Notes under the pieces: model-generated | What the model saw: only the letters and a program-made list of their open reading frames with translations | Databases searched by the model: none | Told to the model about the DNA's origin: nothing | Part shown: in pieces, positions 1 to 12,744 of the stretch | How the letters are laid out: the number at the start of each line of letters is the position of its first letter | How positions within the stretch are numbered: position 1 is the stretch's first letter | Made by a program: the position numbers and the translations under genes | Source of the DNA: Piliocolobus tephrosceles | Taxonomy: Eukaryota > Chordata > Mammalia > Primates > Cercopithecidae | DNA: 64,000 nt | Reading direction: 5' to 3' | Assembly (NCBI RefSeq): GCF_002776525.5 | Contig: NC_045441.1 | Location: forward strand, 111,440,325-111,504,324

Positions 1-2084
1 GCCATTACCTATCTCCACCTGCAGTAACAAAGCTTTGATTTTAAAGAGTTGAAGAGAACTCTATGCAAATCTCAAGGATTGCTGTGAGGTGGAATGAACT
101 CTGTTATTTGCGGTCCTAATACAGGTGCTTCAAACCTCACACAGGCTAGCTACTCATGTTACTGCTTGCTTTGAAAGAATGACAGCCTTTCCTTCTCTTC
201 AACCTTTGAAATATCGTTGAAGACATTTTATTGGAAACTCTTAACTGGAATCACAGAAGGAAAGGAAATTTTGGAAATGTACTTTTTGACTTCTTTGCAA
301 CATGAAGAAAAGGGAGTGGTTACAAAGTAAAATTTACAAAAGAAAACCCTGATAATTTTTTAAAGGTACAATCAATTAAGAACACATGCATCACCTGATA
401 AAAACTAACTCAGCCAGTTAATCAAGTGTAACATCAACAGTGATAATACATGTTGATAGTATATACTCTTCAGTAGTATGATGAAATGGCACCGTACATT
501 GTTGTTCTTCCTTATAATTTATAATTCCAGTCTATTACAAACAAAAAAATCAGATCAATCCCAACTGAGAGAAAGTCTGCAAAACACATAATTACTATTC
601 ATCAAAACTGTCATGGTCATTAAAAACAAGGAATTATGAGAAACTCTCACACCAAAAAAAGCCAGGAGAGACAGAATGACTAACTGAAACGAAATATCTT
701 TATTGGAATCCTAAACAGAGAAAAGGAATTAGGCCAAAATTGAAGAAATTAGAATAAATTCTGGCCTTTAGCTAATAATAATGTATCAGTATTGGTTCAT
801 TAATGGTGACAAATATACCATGCTATTTTGAGGTGTGAATACCAGGGGAAACTGTGTAAAGGGTATATATAAACTCTCTTTACTACATTTTACAAGTTTT
901 TTAAAAGGCCATTTTACTCTAAAATTAAAAATATTTAAAATATGTATTAATTTTCATAGGAAAATGAGCATATTAATATTTTACCATTTTCCATTTCATT
1001 TTACCTACTGAGAAGTAAAATAAAACATGAACAATAACCTGTTAATAATACACATTGACTAAATACAAAAGATGCCAAATGTTATCAATGACTTATTCTA
1101 CTCTGAGCTCAGTCTGTCACATTTTCCTATTTGTTTTATTTTAGAAGTAGAATTTCTGTAGGTACAGTCATAACTTTTGAGTGAAAGGATATCTTTCTTC
1201 AACTCCATTTGAATATTAGTTTACTTTGCTAGTGTTTGAATGTTCATTCTTAAATATTTAATATAAGCATATATTTACTTCTAATATCCTCTGCTTTCTC
1301 AAGAAGTTATAATTTTGAAGTCCAGTTTTAGTGACAGATAGATGCATTTATTATTTTAAAATAATCAAATGTATCATTATAAAAACAATCAAAAGCACTT
1401 ATTATCTAAAAATAATAGAAAAACATTGTAATGTAATGAAAAATAATTTTTAGGATCTTTCTTTTTCCAGAGTTACATTAAAGATAAAATGACTATATAC
1501 AATGAGGTCTAAAATATGTAACATTTATTAAATTTATATATACAGTAGCTTTTAAAAAGTTGCCATATAGTTCTGAAAAACTAAAAAGCTATGCACATAT
1601 ACAGGACTGTATTCATGCCTAGAAAATACCTCAGAAAACCATAATCTCATGTCTCTAGTTGACCGTAAGGTTCTGGCCAAGTAGAGAGTGAAGTTTTTAA
1701 GGCAGAATTGAAACCGCTGGGCTATTAAAGGGCCCAGCACATAAGCAGTGCTTGGCAGCCAAAAGTGGGAGACTTACTCGTTCAAAGCAATTAAGAAGGT
1801 AAATTTTATTGTCAAATATTAGGTGACTGTCAAAATGCCAAAGAAACCACTGAAAAAAAAACTTTAAAAGCAAATATTAAAGAAAAAATATATAATTTAA
1901 ATGGCCCATGAAACGCTAAAGATATCTGTTTAGTACAAAAATATGGTAATTAAGAAAAGAGAGCAACAATGAATAAAACATAGACATATAGAAAATGAAT
2001 AGCAAAATAGCAAATGCAATTCCTACCTTAGTAATTTTATTCATTTGAATGGATTTCTATAAAGGTACAAACTACAAAATCTCA
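1..2084. other. AT-rich sequence with no recognised gene
   Basis: The stretch is strongly AT-rich with many short A and T runs. The only open frame of note is a 62-codon minus-strand frame at 1552-1740 with no recognisable motif. No Alu or L1 signature is obvious before about 2085. Highly diverged old repeats could be present but cannot be called by eye. Confidence 0.6.
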
Positions 2085-4002
2085 CTCAATAAGGAATAGA
2101 AAATCTCAATTTATTCATAAGAAAACAGAGACTTAATTCCTAATCAACAACCACTCTCAAAAATGTTACTGGGTAGATGGTTTTATTGGTAAATTCTACC
2201 AAATATTTGAAAAGTTTATACCAGTACTTCAAAGACTTAAAAAAATAGAAGAGGAGGGAACACTTCAAACTCATTTATGGGTCCAGTAACTCTGATACTC
2301 AAACCAGAGAGTCATCACACAAAAAGAAAACAAAAAACAATTTTCCTTATAAATATGATGCAAAACATCCCAATTATATACCAGCAAACTGAATACAAGT
2401 AACAAAGAGGATTGAACACGTAGACCAAGTGAAATTTACCCCAGGAAGTCAAGATTGGTTTAACGTCCAAAAATCAGACAACAAGTACATGGTAATTTAA
2501 ATAGAAAGAGAAATACCATGTGACAAATGCAATTTCATTTCATGATAGAAACTCTCAGCCAACCAGAAATAGAGGGCAGCTCTCCCAACCTAAGCAAAGC
2601 GTAAGAAAAAACCCACTTAATATATATTAGCTGAACGACAGAATGTTTTTCCTTTAAGATAAGAAAGCAGACAAATATGTCTGTTCTTACTACTTGTGTT
2701 CAGTATTGTACTGGAGAGTCTAGATAAACAATTAAGCAAGAAAAAAACAAGAAAAATCATGTTGTAAAAGAGTAAATACAGCAATCTATACTTAGAAAAC
2801 CTAGATTTAGTATATAGCAAATCTAAAGGCTCTACTACAATTTATTGGAATTAATAAGTGATTTTTAGTAAGGGTACAGGATACAAGATCAATGTAAAAA
2901 ATCAATTGTATTTTTATACACCAGCAAAAAGAATTTTTAAAATTAAATTAATAAAAAAGTTAATTTACATTTGCCACAAAAAGAATACAATACATAGAAA
3001 GAACAAAAGAAATATCAGACTTGTACACTAGAAACAACAAAAACTATGTTGACAGAAGTTAAAGGAGATGAATAAATGGAAAAGACACTTGATATTCACA
3101 GATGGAATATTTAATATTGTTAAGATGAGAATATCTCTAAATTGTTATGCAGATTCAGCACAATCTTTATCAAAGTCTCAGATCCCTTCTTTCAGAAATT
3201 GACAAACTGACTTTAAAGTTTATGTGGAAATGCGAGGAACCCAAAAGAGCCAAAAACAATTATGAAAAAGAAAAACAAAAGCAAAGGAGGAGGACTAATA
3301 CATTCTTATTTCAATTCTATCTACAAAGCTATAGTAATCAGACATCATGGTTCTAGCATGAGGATAGCTATATAAATTAATAGATTAAAAGTTAATAACA
3401 ACTTGTATTTATAATAATAAAATAAATTCCTTTTTGAAAAAGGGCAGAGGAAATTCAGTGGGAGAAATAAAAATCTTTTTAAAAAATAGTGATGGGATAA
3501 TGGAATATCAATATACAAATGAAAAAGTAGAGCCTTTCCCTAAAACCATATAAAATAATTAAATGAAAATGAGTCATAGATCTATATGTAAGAGATAAAA
3601 CAGAAAAATTCCTGTTAGAAAAAAGCTCAGGAGTAAATTTTTATGATGTTTGTGAGTCAATTATTTCTTAAATATTATGTCAAAATCACCACAAGAAAAA
3701 TAGATTGGATTTCTTTAAAATTTACTTTTTATTTTTTGCCTCCTAAGCTGCCATCTGTACAGTAAAAAACAAGCCACAGAATTGGAGGAAATATTGGCAA
3801 ATTATATATCTGATTAGATTTTTTTATCAACTTGACAAAAGATCTAATTATACATTCCAGCAGGGAAGATATACAAATGGTCAAAAGACACATAAAAAGG
3901 ATAGTCAGCATAATAATAATTACAGAAAGACAAATAAAAATCATAATGATACACCCATAAAACCCACTAAAATGAGTATAACTTAAAAAAATGGTCAAAT
4001 GA
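2085..4002 (+). mobile_element. Old L1 (L1M-type) ORF2 and 3' part, segment 1
   Basis: The sequence follows the order of L1 ORF2 on the plus strand. It has the reverse-transcriptase part around 2180-2480, the thumb region near 2880-3240 including a coding-like piece with 'KFMWKCEEPKRAKNN', and later ORF2 beyond 3290. It is full of stops and frameshifts and differs clearly from young L1PA, so an L1M-age copy is inferred. It is interrupted at 4003 by an Alu and resumes at 4305. The left limit is approximate. Confidence 0.75.
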
Positions 4003-4304
4003 GGCTGGGCATGGGGTTCATGCTTGTAATCTCAGCACTTTGGAAAGCCGAGGCAAGAGGATTGCATGAGGCCAGGAATTCGGTACCAGCCCGGGCAATA
4101 TGATAAGACTCCGATCTCTATAAAAAAAAAAATCTTAAAAATTAGCCAGGTGTGGTGATGTATGTTTTTTGTCTCAGCTACTTCGGAAGCTGAGGTCGAA
4201 GAATCACATTAGCCCAGGAGTTTGAGGCTGCAGTAAGCTATGATTGTCCACGGTACTCCAGCTTGGGTGGCAGAGTGAAACCCTGTCTTAAAAAAAAAAA
4301 AAAA
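4003..4304 (+). mobile_element. AluJ inserted in the old L1
   Basis: A near full-length Alu runs from GGCTGGGCATGG to an A run at 4290-4304. It has the left-monomer 'gcaatatgataagactcc' version and the right-monomer 'gcccaggagtttgaggctgcag', which are typical of the oldest AluJ group. It is heavily mutated, in line with that age. It splits an L1M copy that continues on both sides, so it is younger than that L1. Confidence 0.93.
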
Positions 4305-4850
4305 TTGTCAGATTATAAAACGTGTTTTCAAGAATATAGGGGAATCAGAACAATCAAAGAGCTGGTGGCATTGTAAAATTCTACAGCTCCTGTGAAAAAA
4401 AAATTCATTATTTTCTTAAAATATTATGTAGTTACCATAGACCTAGCAATTATACTTCCCATAAGATATTTGTTATGAATATATATAGCAGCATATTCAT
4501 AATAGCAAAAAATGGAAACTGCAAATGTAGTACATTACCTGATGAGTAGACAAAAATATGTAGCATTTCCATGCAGCAGAATATCTTTGGCAACAAAAAG
4601 GAATGAAGTGTTATAATATACATGAATCTTGAAAACATTAGATAAAGTAAAGGAAGCCAGTCAAGATAGACCACATGTAGTATGTATATATACAGTATCC
4701 GGAATAGGCCAACCAGTACAGAAAGTAGATTAGTGGTTGCCAGAAGCTTGGGGAGGGACAATGAAGAGTGACTGCTAATGAGTATAGGGTACCTTTATGA
4801 AACTACAGAAAATTTTCTAAATTAGATCGTGATTATATTTGCATAGTTCT
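4305..4850 (+). mobile_element. Old L1 (L1M-type) 3' end, segment 2
   Basis: This continues the L1 interrupted by the AluJ. It includes the late ORF2 stretch about an element spotted in the window near 4600-4700 and the 'agattagtggttgccagaagcttgggg' type 3' segment (4725-4755) typical of L1M 3' ends. The right limit is approximate, because the copy fades into unassigned sequence before the AT repeat at 4877. Confidence 0.7.
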
Positions 4851-4876
4851 GTAGGCATGCTAAAAATGACTGAACC

Positions 4877-4892
4877 ATATATATATATATAT
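4877..4892. repeat. (AT)n microsatellite
   Basis: A short uninterrupted run of AT dinucleotides follows 'tgaacc'. It lies just beyond the L1M 3' end. Confidence 0.85.
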
Positions 4893-5889
4893 TTATATGA
4901 GGCCTCAATACTTATTGGTAAAGTTTCCAATTCCTTTGTATTAATAAACTTTACAAAGTAACACGCAAACATTTTTACTGAAGCGTCGTCAAAGGCTAGT
5001 GAATAAATTTTACCCAAGAAGTCTCAGGGTAAATTCTGAAGTTCAATTTCCTCTCACTGAACTTTGCAATTTATATCATGCTGCATTTACATGTGATGAC
5101 AAGTTATGCTGATTTTGCTTCTCCGTCATAAATTTGCATTTTTTTCTATAGAAAAGTTTTTTTTTTTTTAATTATTTGAATTACTTAACTTGCTTTCTGA
5201 TCTACTACTCCAAGCTATCTTTAGGTAGTACTGATAAATTTGCTTGCTCTGGGACACAGAATTCTTTATACATTTGGAATAGTCATCTCTCTCTGTTTGA
5301 TATACACAAATCCATGAGCAGTCCTCTGCCAGGTAATTTGCTTCAAAGTAAAATGGTTGTTACGTGGTGTGAAACATATTATCTTAATCCTAGTGTTTGT
5401 GATAGTTTGAAGTCGTGTTAGAATCTAATGGTCTTAGCCATTAGCATTTTCTTTTGACTGAAGGAGAAAAAAATCCTAATGGTGTATAAATTAGGAATTT
5501 GTATGTGCTGAATAGTGGTGTGCCACCATCACACTCCTTGGGAGTTACCAAAGAACAGCTTTGCATAGATTCTATTATCTCATGTTACACTGCTTGGAAG
5601 TATTTTAATGGTTGGCAGCCTCCCAGTAAAGCAATACAGTTTTGTTTTTTTCCTGGATATCTTCTATTTCAGTAGACCTCAAGTTAGGATGTAATTCATT
5701 AGCACAAAGATTGTACTTCTACTTTCAAAATCTCAGGTTATACTTTATACAAGTAGATATATTCCTGGGCAGGAACTCTATGCATTTACAGACTTTTAGA
5801 ATTATTCCTTTTGAAGAATTCCAAAAACACTCCCCATGAAGTAATTTTGTAGTACATTGAATTATTTGTACCAATTGTTTAAAAACCTT
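4893..5889. other. Unassigned sequence
   Basis: No gene or confidently named repeat is visible. A T run (about 5158-5170) and short frames of 65-81 codons (5176-5421, 5642-5839) have no recognised motif and no supporting start or splice context. Confidence 0.55.
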
Positions 5890-6645
<756 letters not shown>

Positions 6646-6900
6646 TTATACTGATGCCTGTCATTCCAATGTAGTTCTTTATAGTTCATTTTAGCCTTCT
6701 CCTTTTCCTATTTATAATTGTTTTCTAACAGTGAGAAACCTGACTCTCATTATCTATATTATCTTTACTTATTTACTGAATTCTAGTATACACATAATTT
6801 CAGAATAAGGATTCTATAGTGCTGTGAGAAAACTTCCTTATAATATTACAGCACCTGAAAGTTCATTTTGTTTCTAGTCTCACAATATTCATTCAAGATA

Positions 6901-7855
6901 CAATAACTCCCTCTTATTCATGGAGGATATACTCTAAGACCTCCAGCGTATGCTCAAACCTACACATAATACCAATACTTATATAGTACATTTTTTTCCT
7001 TTGCAAACTATACGGCCGCATGAAAACTTCCCCTTCATCCTTTGAAGGTTTGCTAAACATCAACTGACAAAATGCAGGTTAATAGGAAAAAGACATACAC
7101 ATTTTATTTTAATGTTCACAGCACAGAAGTACACAGGAGAACGATTACCCAATTTCCCAATGGAATACAGATGTTTATGTGCCCTTCTTCATGGCCGAAA
7201 GGGAAATGGGGAAAATGTGGCAATTTGAGGGACACTAAATGAATTTTAGGAGGAAATAAGTGAACTTGGAGAACATACATTGGCCTAGGACAAGGTCTGC
7301 TGGGCCCACAGAGCAGACAATGGTTTGTGACAAAAGTCTGTCCAGACATGTTGAAATACTTCAGTCCTTCCTCCTGCAATGTAAGTAAAAGTTAATGAAA
7401 AGTCAGTGAAAGGAATAAAGGTAGTTGTTTTCTTCTTCGGTAGCTCTGGACTTCAAGTAAATAAAGGAACTTCAGAAAGCAGTTTCATCCTGTGCTTTGG
7501 AAGAGACAGAGGATTGAGAGGTAGGCGCAGGTGGAGGAAGATCAGAGAGATTTTGAGGCTGCTTCTTTAGTCCAGCACATCCAGGTGCCATATTTTGGGG
7601 TATCAGTTATGAGCCCCATAATAAATGCATACCAATAATAAATTTTAATCTCTAAACTAGGCACAGTAAGAGATTAACAAATTAATAATAAAAGAAAACA
7701 AATGTAACAATATACTGTAATAAAAGTTCTATGAATGTGGTGTCTCTCTCTCTCTGAAAATATCATTTTTCTGTACTCACCTATTTTTGGACTGCAACTG
7801 ATCATGGGTAACTGAAACTGCAGAGAGAAAAACACTAGAAAAGAGGGGTACCGTT
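6901..7855. mobile_element. Tigger3-like DNA transposon, split by an ERV fragment
   Basis: The left end (6901-7015) carries a terminal-repeat-like 'actccctcttattcatgg' followed by 'acctccagcgtatgctcaaacc'. The right part (about 7626-7855) carries 'taggcacagtaagagattaa', 'gtaacaatatactgtaat', a (TC)n run at 7743-7757 and the terminal 'gggtaactgaaactgcag...agaggggtac'. The two ends are imperfect inverted repeats. These blocks match a Tigger3-type non-autonomous mariner/pogo element. No transposase frame remains. About 600 bp of unrelated LTR-like DNA interrupts it. Confidence 0.7.
7020..7625 (-). mobile_element. Class I ERV LTR/internal fragment inside the Tigger element
   Basis: This block sits between the two halves of the Tigger remnant. 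Its left end ('gaaaacttccccttcatcctttgaaggtttgct', read in pieces) resembles the block at 35127-35230, including the 'aatcaac/aatcaat' and 'aggttaat/agattaag' steps. The two are therefore copies of one ERV family in the same orientation. I cannot name the family with certainty. The limits are approximate and I found no target duplication. Confidence 0.5.
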
Positions 7856-8968
7856 TCCAAAATTACATCCGTTACATTTGCTCCCCCATTCCCTTCAGTG
7901 CGATTAGATGATTTGGTATTTTAAGTAGGTGTATTTATTAATGTTTGTATTCCATCTTGGGTCCTCCCACCAACCTCCCCACATCCTATTTAGGGTATGT
8001 GTGAAGAATTTAGAAAACATTACTATGTTACTATGCATATATATGTATAACTTTAGTAGATACTAGCTCCAAAACTACCTCTCATTATAAAGAAAGATAT
8101 GAGATGTTAGTTTCACTTTTGGTTAAAGCCAATTAACTAACTCAGATGGTCACTCAAATTACCAGGTGGATATAGGACAAACTATGTGACAAATGGTACT
8201 GTCAAGTTCTCTCACTTGAAGATTAGTTATAGTTATCCTGAGAATATGTTTGTAATGAATCGTATCTGCTTGGTTATATAAAAGCATTAAGATTTCTTTC
8301 TGTTTTTGCAGTCTCTTAGTGGATTGCTTGTCTTGTGCCTCACAATCTGGTTTAATGCTAATTCAACAATAAAATTGCTTTTTTCCCTCTTCTACCTTTG
8401 TGAAGAGGTATTCTGGGCTGACAGATTTTGTTTCAAATTATATTTCCCAAACATTTCTGGCAATGAGAGTGGGATATCTGGAAGTTTCAGAATCAGCAGA
8501 CGACTAAAGTTCTATGATCACACAGTAAGATAAGAGATTCTAAATAATATAAAGTCTTCCTTCTCGCCATCAGTGTTTTTTTTTTTGTATTTTCTTTTTG
8601 GATGACTAGCTAATAGACTATCTTCCCCAAATTCAAGCTAAGCATGGGTAATAAGAGCTCTAAAATTCCATTAGGACAACCATGTGGTTGGAGCATATAG
8701 GAAGCAGATTATGTTGTCTCCAAGTCTTTCTCTTAAAGGGCTAATATCTGTTGCATTTGGAATGTTGATATGGAAACCCAGTTTTACAGTTGCCTGAGGA
8801 CAGTTCTTTTGATCTGAATACACTAACATATTTGCTAGGGTTCTTATACAAATAAATTAGTGTTATTTAATGGGATAAATATCATTCTAAGGAGTAAATT
8901 TAAAACGATTTGGAGAGTCAGAAAAACATTGAGAAAAACAACAGAGAAAATGTGATAATTAAAGGCAT
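7856..8968. other. Unassigned sequence
   Basis: No recognised gene or repeat. A 75-codon plus-strand frame (8306-8533) has no motif, no start context and no coding neighbours. A T run lies at 8576-8586. Confidence 0.5.
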
Positions 8969-9263
8969 GGCTGGGCGTGGTAGCTCACACCTGTAATCCC
9001 AGCACTTTGGGAGGCCGAGGCAGGTGGATCACGAGGTCAGGAGTTCAAGATCAGTCTAGCCAAGATGGTGAAACCCCTTCTCTACTAAAACTACAAAAAT
9101 TAGCCATGTGCTGTGGCAGACACCTGAAATCCCAGCTACTGGGGAGACTGAGGCAGGAGAATCACTTGAACCCCGGGTGGCAGAGGTTGCAGTGAGCTGA
9201 GATCGTGTCACTGCACTCCAGCCTATGTGACAGAGTGAGACTCCATCTCAAAAAAAAAAAAAA
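8969..9263 (+). mobile_element. AluS-type element with target duplication
   Basis: A full-length Alu runs from GGCTGGGCGTGG to an A run at 9250-9263. The direct repeat AAAGGCAT flanks it at 8961-8968 and 9261-9268, marking an L1-mediated insertion. Bases such as 'gatcacgaggtcaggag' suggest an AluSc/Sp-like copy. Confidence 0.95.
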
Positions 9264-9324
9264 GGCATTGTTTTTCATAGAACCTCTTCCTCCTTTCTCT
9301 ACCCGCTGTGCTTCCCCTGCATTG

Positions 9325-9369
9325 TTTTTTTTTTTGTTTGTTTGTTTGTTTGTTTTTGTTTTTTTTTTA
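9325..9369. repeat. T-rich tract with (TTTG)n
   Basis: About eleven T are followed by five TTTG units and another T run. The open frames that start inside it (9205-9396, 9308-9559, 9342-9722) owe their N-termini to this low-complexity tract. Confidence 0.9.
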
Positions 9370-9994
9370 TTCCTCCCTGCCTCAAACCAACTCTGAAGAA
9401 AGGGGAAGTGATCATGGTTTATACAAGTGGCTTCCTACATTTGTGGATTTTTCTGCAAAGAAGGATGAGGATACAGCTTTGTTTGAGGACACTAGTTTGG
9501 GGGCCTCAAGGCGTAGCCCTCAGTTTACTTTATGTTGTAGCCCAGATTCCACCTTCTAGAGGCCCCTCTTATCCCATATTATTATCTAGAAAAGCTGACA
9601 TGATGAGAAGATCTGGTCAGGAAATCACTGAGAACTTGAGTAAGAAACTGTCTCCTTTTGAAGGCAATGGTATGGAGAGCTGTATTATTCTTCTGGAAAA
9701 AAAAACAAAAGCGAGCAAATAAGGTGCTAAGTTGAAAAATGTCAACATAAAAAAGGAGACCAAAGCATCACATAATTTACATCCTTCTTTTCTCATTGAG
9801 AAGAAAACTAGCCTTTTCTAGGTGTATAGACAGCAAAGCCGATCATGTTGAATAGCTACACAGCACTTTCATGTAATTCACATGCTTTTTTTGACAGATG
9901 TTATTACCCCTGTAAAGGCTTATTTTCCCTGTGCCCCAGAAGTTTGTAGAAGTATTCCACAGCATGTTTCCAGTTTACAGCCACACTCGTGTGA

Positions 9995-10237
9995 ATGTGC
10001 ACTGGTTACTGCAGTGGATTCTACAACCTGCAGTTGCATGAAACTCTACAACCAGCAGACATAGCTCATTTGATGGAACAAGAATTTGGGGATCTGGAAG
10101 ACCAACAGCACATCAAGAGAGAGTCAGGCCAAGAAAAGCCAGCTATCTTCCATTCTCTGGATAACTGTGGAAAATTTAAAGGCATCAGAGACCTTGTGGA
10201 AGATTTAAGGACATTAGCAATAGTTTGCCAATGGTAG
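9995..10237 (+). other. Unrecognised 80-codon open frame, possible decayed coding remnant
   Basis: The predicted peptide is acidic and polar with a non-repetitive composition ('HLMEQEFGDLEDQQHIKRE', then 'DLVEDLRTLAIV'), which is unusual for random AT-rich intergenic DNA. It has no signal peptide, no membrane segment and no motif I know. It begins inside another frame (9882-10064), so no natural start is evident. It could be a piece of a processed pseudogene, of an old ERV, or chance. Confidence 0.2.
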
Positions 10238-10525
10238 TTGAAGTCTGTCTGTAAAGATGGGTTGGGAGAAGTTACTTGCATGTAGTCAGAAGATGTGTGA
10301 ATTTCCTATTGATTGATTTTCTTAAGCAGTATGTTAAGACTTCCTCAGGATTTACTGACATGGATCCAAGCACAAATCAAAATTGCCCTCTGGCCTTCAT
10401 GTATGTTTTGTTTCTCTTACTGACTATCCAAACTTAAATTAGGGAAAAAGTGGAAGGATGACAAATGTAGACCATTACTTTAATCTTAACAGCAGTTAAT
10501 TAGTTTTGAAGCAATCTAGAGGAAG

Positions 10526-10559
10526 ATTTAAAATTAAATTAAATTAAGTTAAATTAAAA
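10526..10559. repeat. (AAATT)n short tandem repeat
   Basis: About five imperfect units of AAATT/AAATTA follow 'gaagattt'. Confidence 0.85.
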
Positions 10560-11663
10560 CCATTATTAGTGGCTCAATTAGAAATACTTATTGAAGGAAG
10601 TGACTCCTACTCTAAACAACCTATGAAGAGGAAAAACTGAGAAGGGAAAACTGTAGATCATTATTGCAAGAAGTCAGAACACCAGAAAAAAGGATATTGG
10701 AAAGAGACTCTGGAGGATGCTGGAATTGCAGAGACGAGAGAATTAGAGGAGCCCAGGAAAGAACCCTCAGCTAGGAAATACTTGGTAAATGGCTTAAAAA
10801 TGAATAGGTTTAGATAATTTCAGAGGTGGAAACTGATGATACTGATGCTACTTCTTCCATAATTTCCTTGATAATTTCTCACTTTCCATTTGGTGATAAA
10901 TCAATACAGGTTTTGGGTGTTTCAGATCGGTCTTCTATTTCCCTTTCCTCATGAATTCCATGCAGTTAGCTCCTCTGGCTGACAACCATGAATTCTTACT
11001 TTCTTGTGATTCTACTCTAAATTCAGTGGAGAGATACCTGTGGTAAAACTTTAAGGCTACTATATTCCATATTCTAGATGGAGTGTCTATGGAGTTCCTG
11101 AGGAAAAAAATACACCTAATTTGATTACTGTGCACCTTATAAAAGAAAAACAGTTAGGCAAATAGTGGCAGTCTCATACCATGCTGGAAAACTGAAATAG
11201 TTCAATGTATTATTTTGGTCCCAAGAGGGAAATAATACTGCTAAAATTTAAAATATGAAAACAATACAAATAGTTTACCAAAAATAATCCATGACCGTGT
11301 GTAAAACAGTATTATTTGTTGGGAGTTCAATTAAAAACAAGTAAAATCAGTTATAAAATAATTAGAAAAATAAGACACAATTTTAAGAAGGGTATTCACC
11401 CGAGAATTCTCCCATACCTCCAGGAAAGAAGAAAGACCTATTAGATAAAGATAATTAACCACTATATGGATTTCAGAGAAGTAAATAATTTTCCAGTTAA
11501 TCCTTATGGTTCCTAACTCTGATATTCTTCTGTCTTTGATACAGTTGTCTGCAAAGTTTTTCTTGGTAATTGTTCAATTTTCTGCAATTTATTTTTTTCT
11601 TTATGTTCCTCTAACAGACCAGTCCAAACTCTTGTTTACTTGGGCTTATGAAAGAGTCCAGAG

Positions 11664-12744
11664 GGGTGGCCAAGATGGCCGACTAGAAACATCTAATGTG
11701 TGCCACTGTCAGGGAGAGGAACGGAAAGGGCAAGTAAATAGAGCACTTTCAACAGAAACATACAGATACACACCCTGGGACTAATCAAGGAAACAACTCA
11801 ACCCACGGAGAGCAGAGAAAAACAGTGCAGGAGGACAGTCCACCTGGAAGTGACACTGAGCCAGGGGAGCCTCTCTTCTCCTCCCTCACCCAGGGAAGCA
11901 GTGAGTGAATGTGTGGCCCTTGGAAGCCATGTTTCTCCCATGAATCTTAGCAATCCTGAGGTCAGGATATCTCCTCATGAACCTACCCCAGCAGTGCCTT
12001 CAGTCTGACACACACAGCTACATGGAGTCATGACAGAACAGTCACTCAGGCACATGCAGAGACCAGAAAACCTTAGACACCCAGGCTTCCTGGGCTTCTC
12101 AGCAAAAGCAGTTGCAACTCCAGCAAAGCTGGAGATTAGATCCCCATACGTACCCCTAGGAAAGGGGCTGAATCCAGGGGGATGAGAAGCAATAGTCTGC
12201 AGACTCCACTTCCTTGGCACTTCACAGAATAAAACCCACTAGTTTGGAACTCCAGTCAGCCACAAATAGCAGGATTACACCTCTGCAAGTCAGACCCCTC
12301 AGTGGGTGGGGCAGGCTGCCATCTTTCTGTTTGGCCAACTTAGTTGTTCAAACCTTAGTGCTTTAGATAGGCTGATGTGATGGGGCGAGGGGGTTGAAGC
12401 AGACCCTCAGCACAGCACAGCAGTGCTCTATGTAAACATGGCCAGACACTGCTTTTTAAAGCTGGACCCCAATCCCATTCCTTATCACTGATCTGGACCT
12501 TCCAACAATGGTCTCTTGCTACTCTCACCAGCGTTCTCTGGTGGACAGAGATTTCAAACCTCCCTGGGATGGAACTCAGAGAGGGAGGGGGGCCATCATT
12601 TTTGCTGTTTGGTTGACTTAGCCATTCTGCACCTCAGGTTTTGGAGAGTCTAAGGCAACTGGGGGCTGGTGCAGATTCTCAGCACAACATAACTGCTCTA
12701 TGAAAGTACGGCCTAACAGAAAACATGGCCATACTACTAACAGT
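11664..12744 (+). mobile_element. L1 5' UTR (L1PB/L1MA-age)
   Basis: The block starts with 'aggggtggccaagatggccg', the typical 5' end of L1, so the 5' terminus of the element is preserved. It continues through the GC-richer L1 promoter/5' UTR. The 5' end version and divergence point to a primate-era but not youngest L1. ORF1 and the start of ORF2 are absent: the sequence passes directly into the ORF2 endonuclease region near 12745, so there is an internal deletion. Confidence 0.8.

Larger units (their letters stand above)
9370..11663. other. Largely unassigned region with weak coding-like stretches
   Basis: No Alu, L1 or clear LTR is seen. Moderately long plus-strand frames occur at 9342-9722 (126 codons), 9882-10064 and 9995-10237. 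The last two overlap in different frames, as would happen after a frameshift in an old coding copy. I do not recognise any of the peptides. A small pentamer repeat lies at 10526-10559. Confidence 0.4.

Noticed and set aside
8306..8533. 75-codon frame with hydrophobic N-terminus, considered a small secreted or membrane protein
   Set aside because: No start context, no coding neighbours, no recognised family; length is within chance for this composition.
9342..9722. 126-codon plus-strand frame with hydrophobic start
   Set aside because: The N-terminus is the translated (TTTG)n/T-run tract. The remainder has no recognised motif and alternative frames are equally open.
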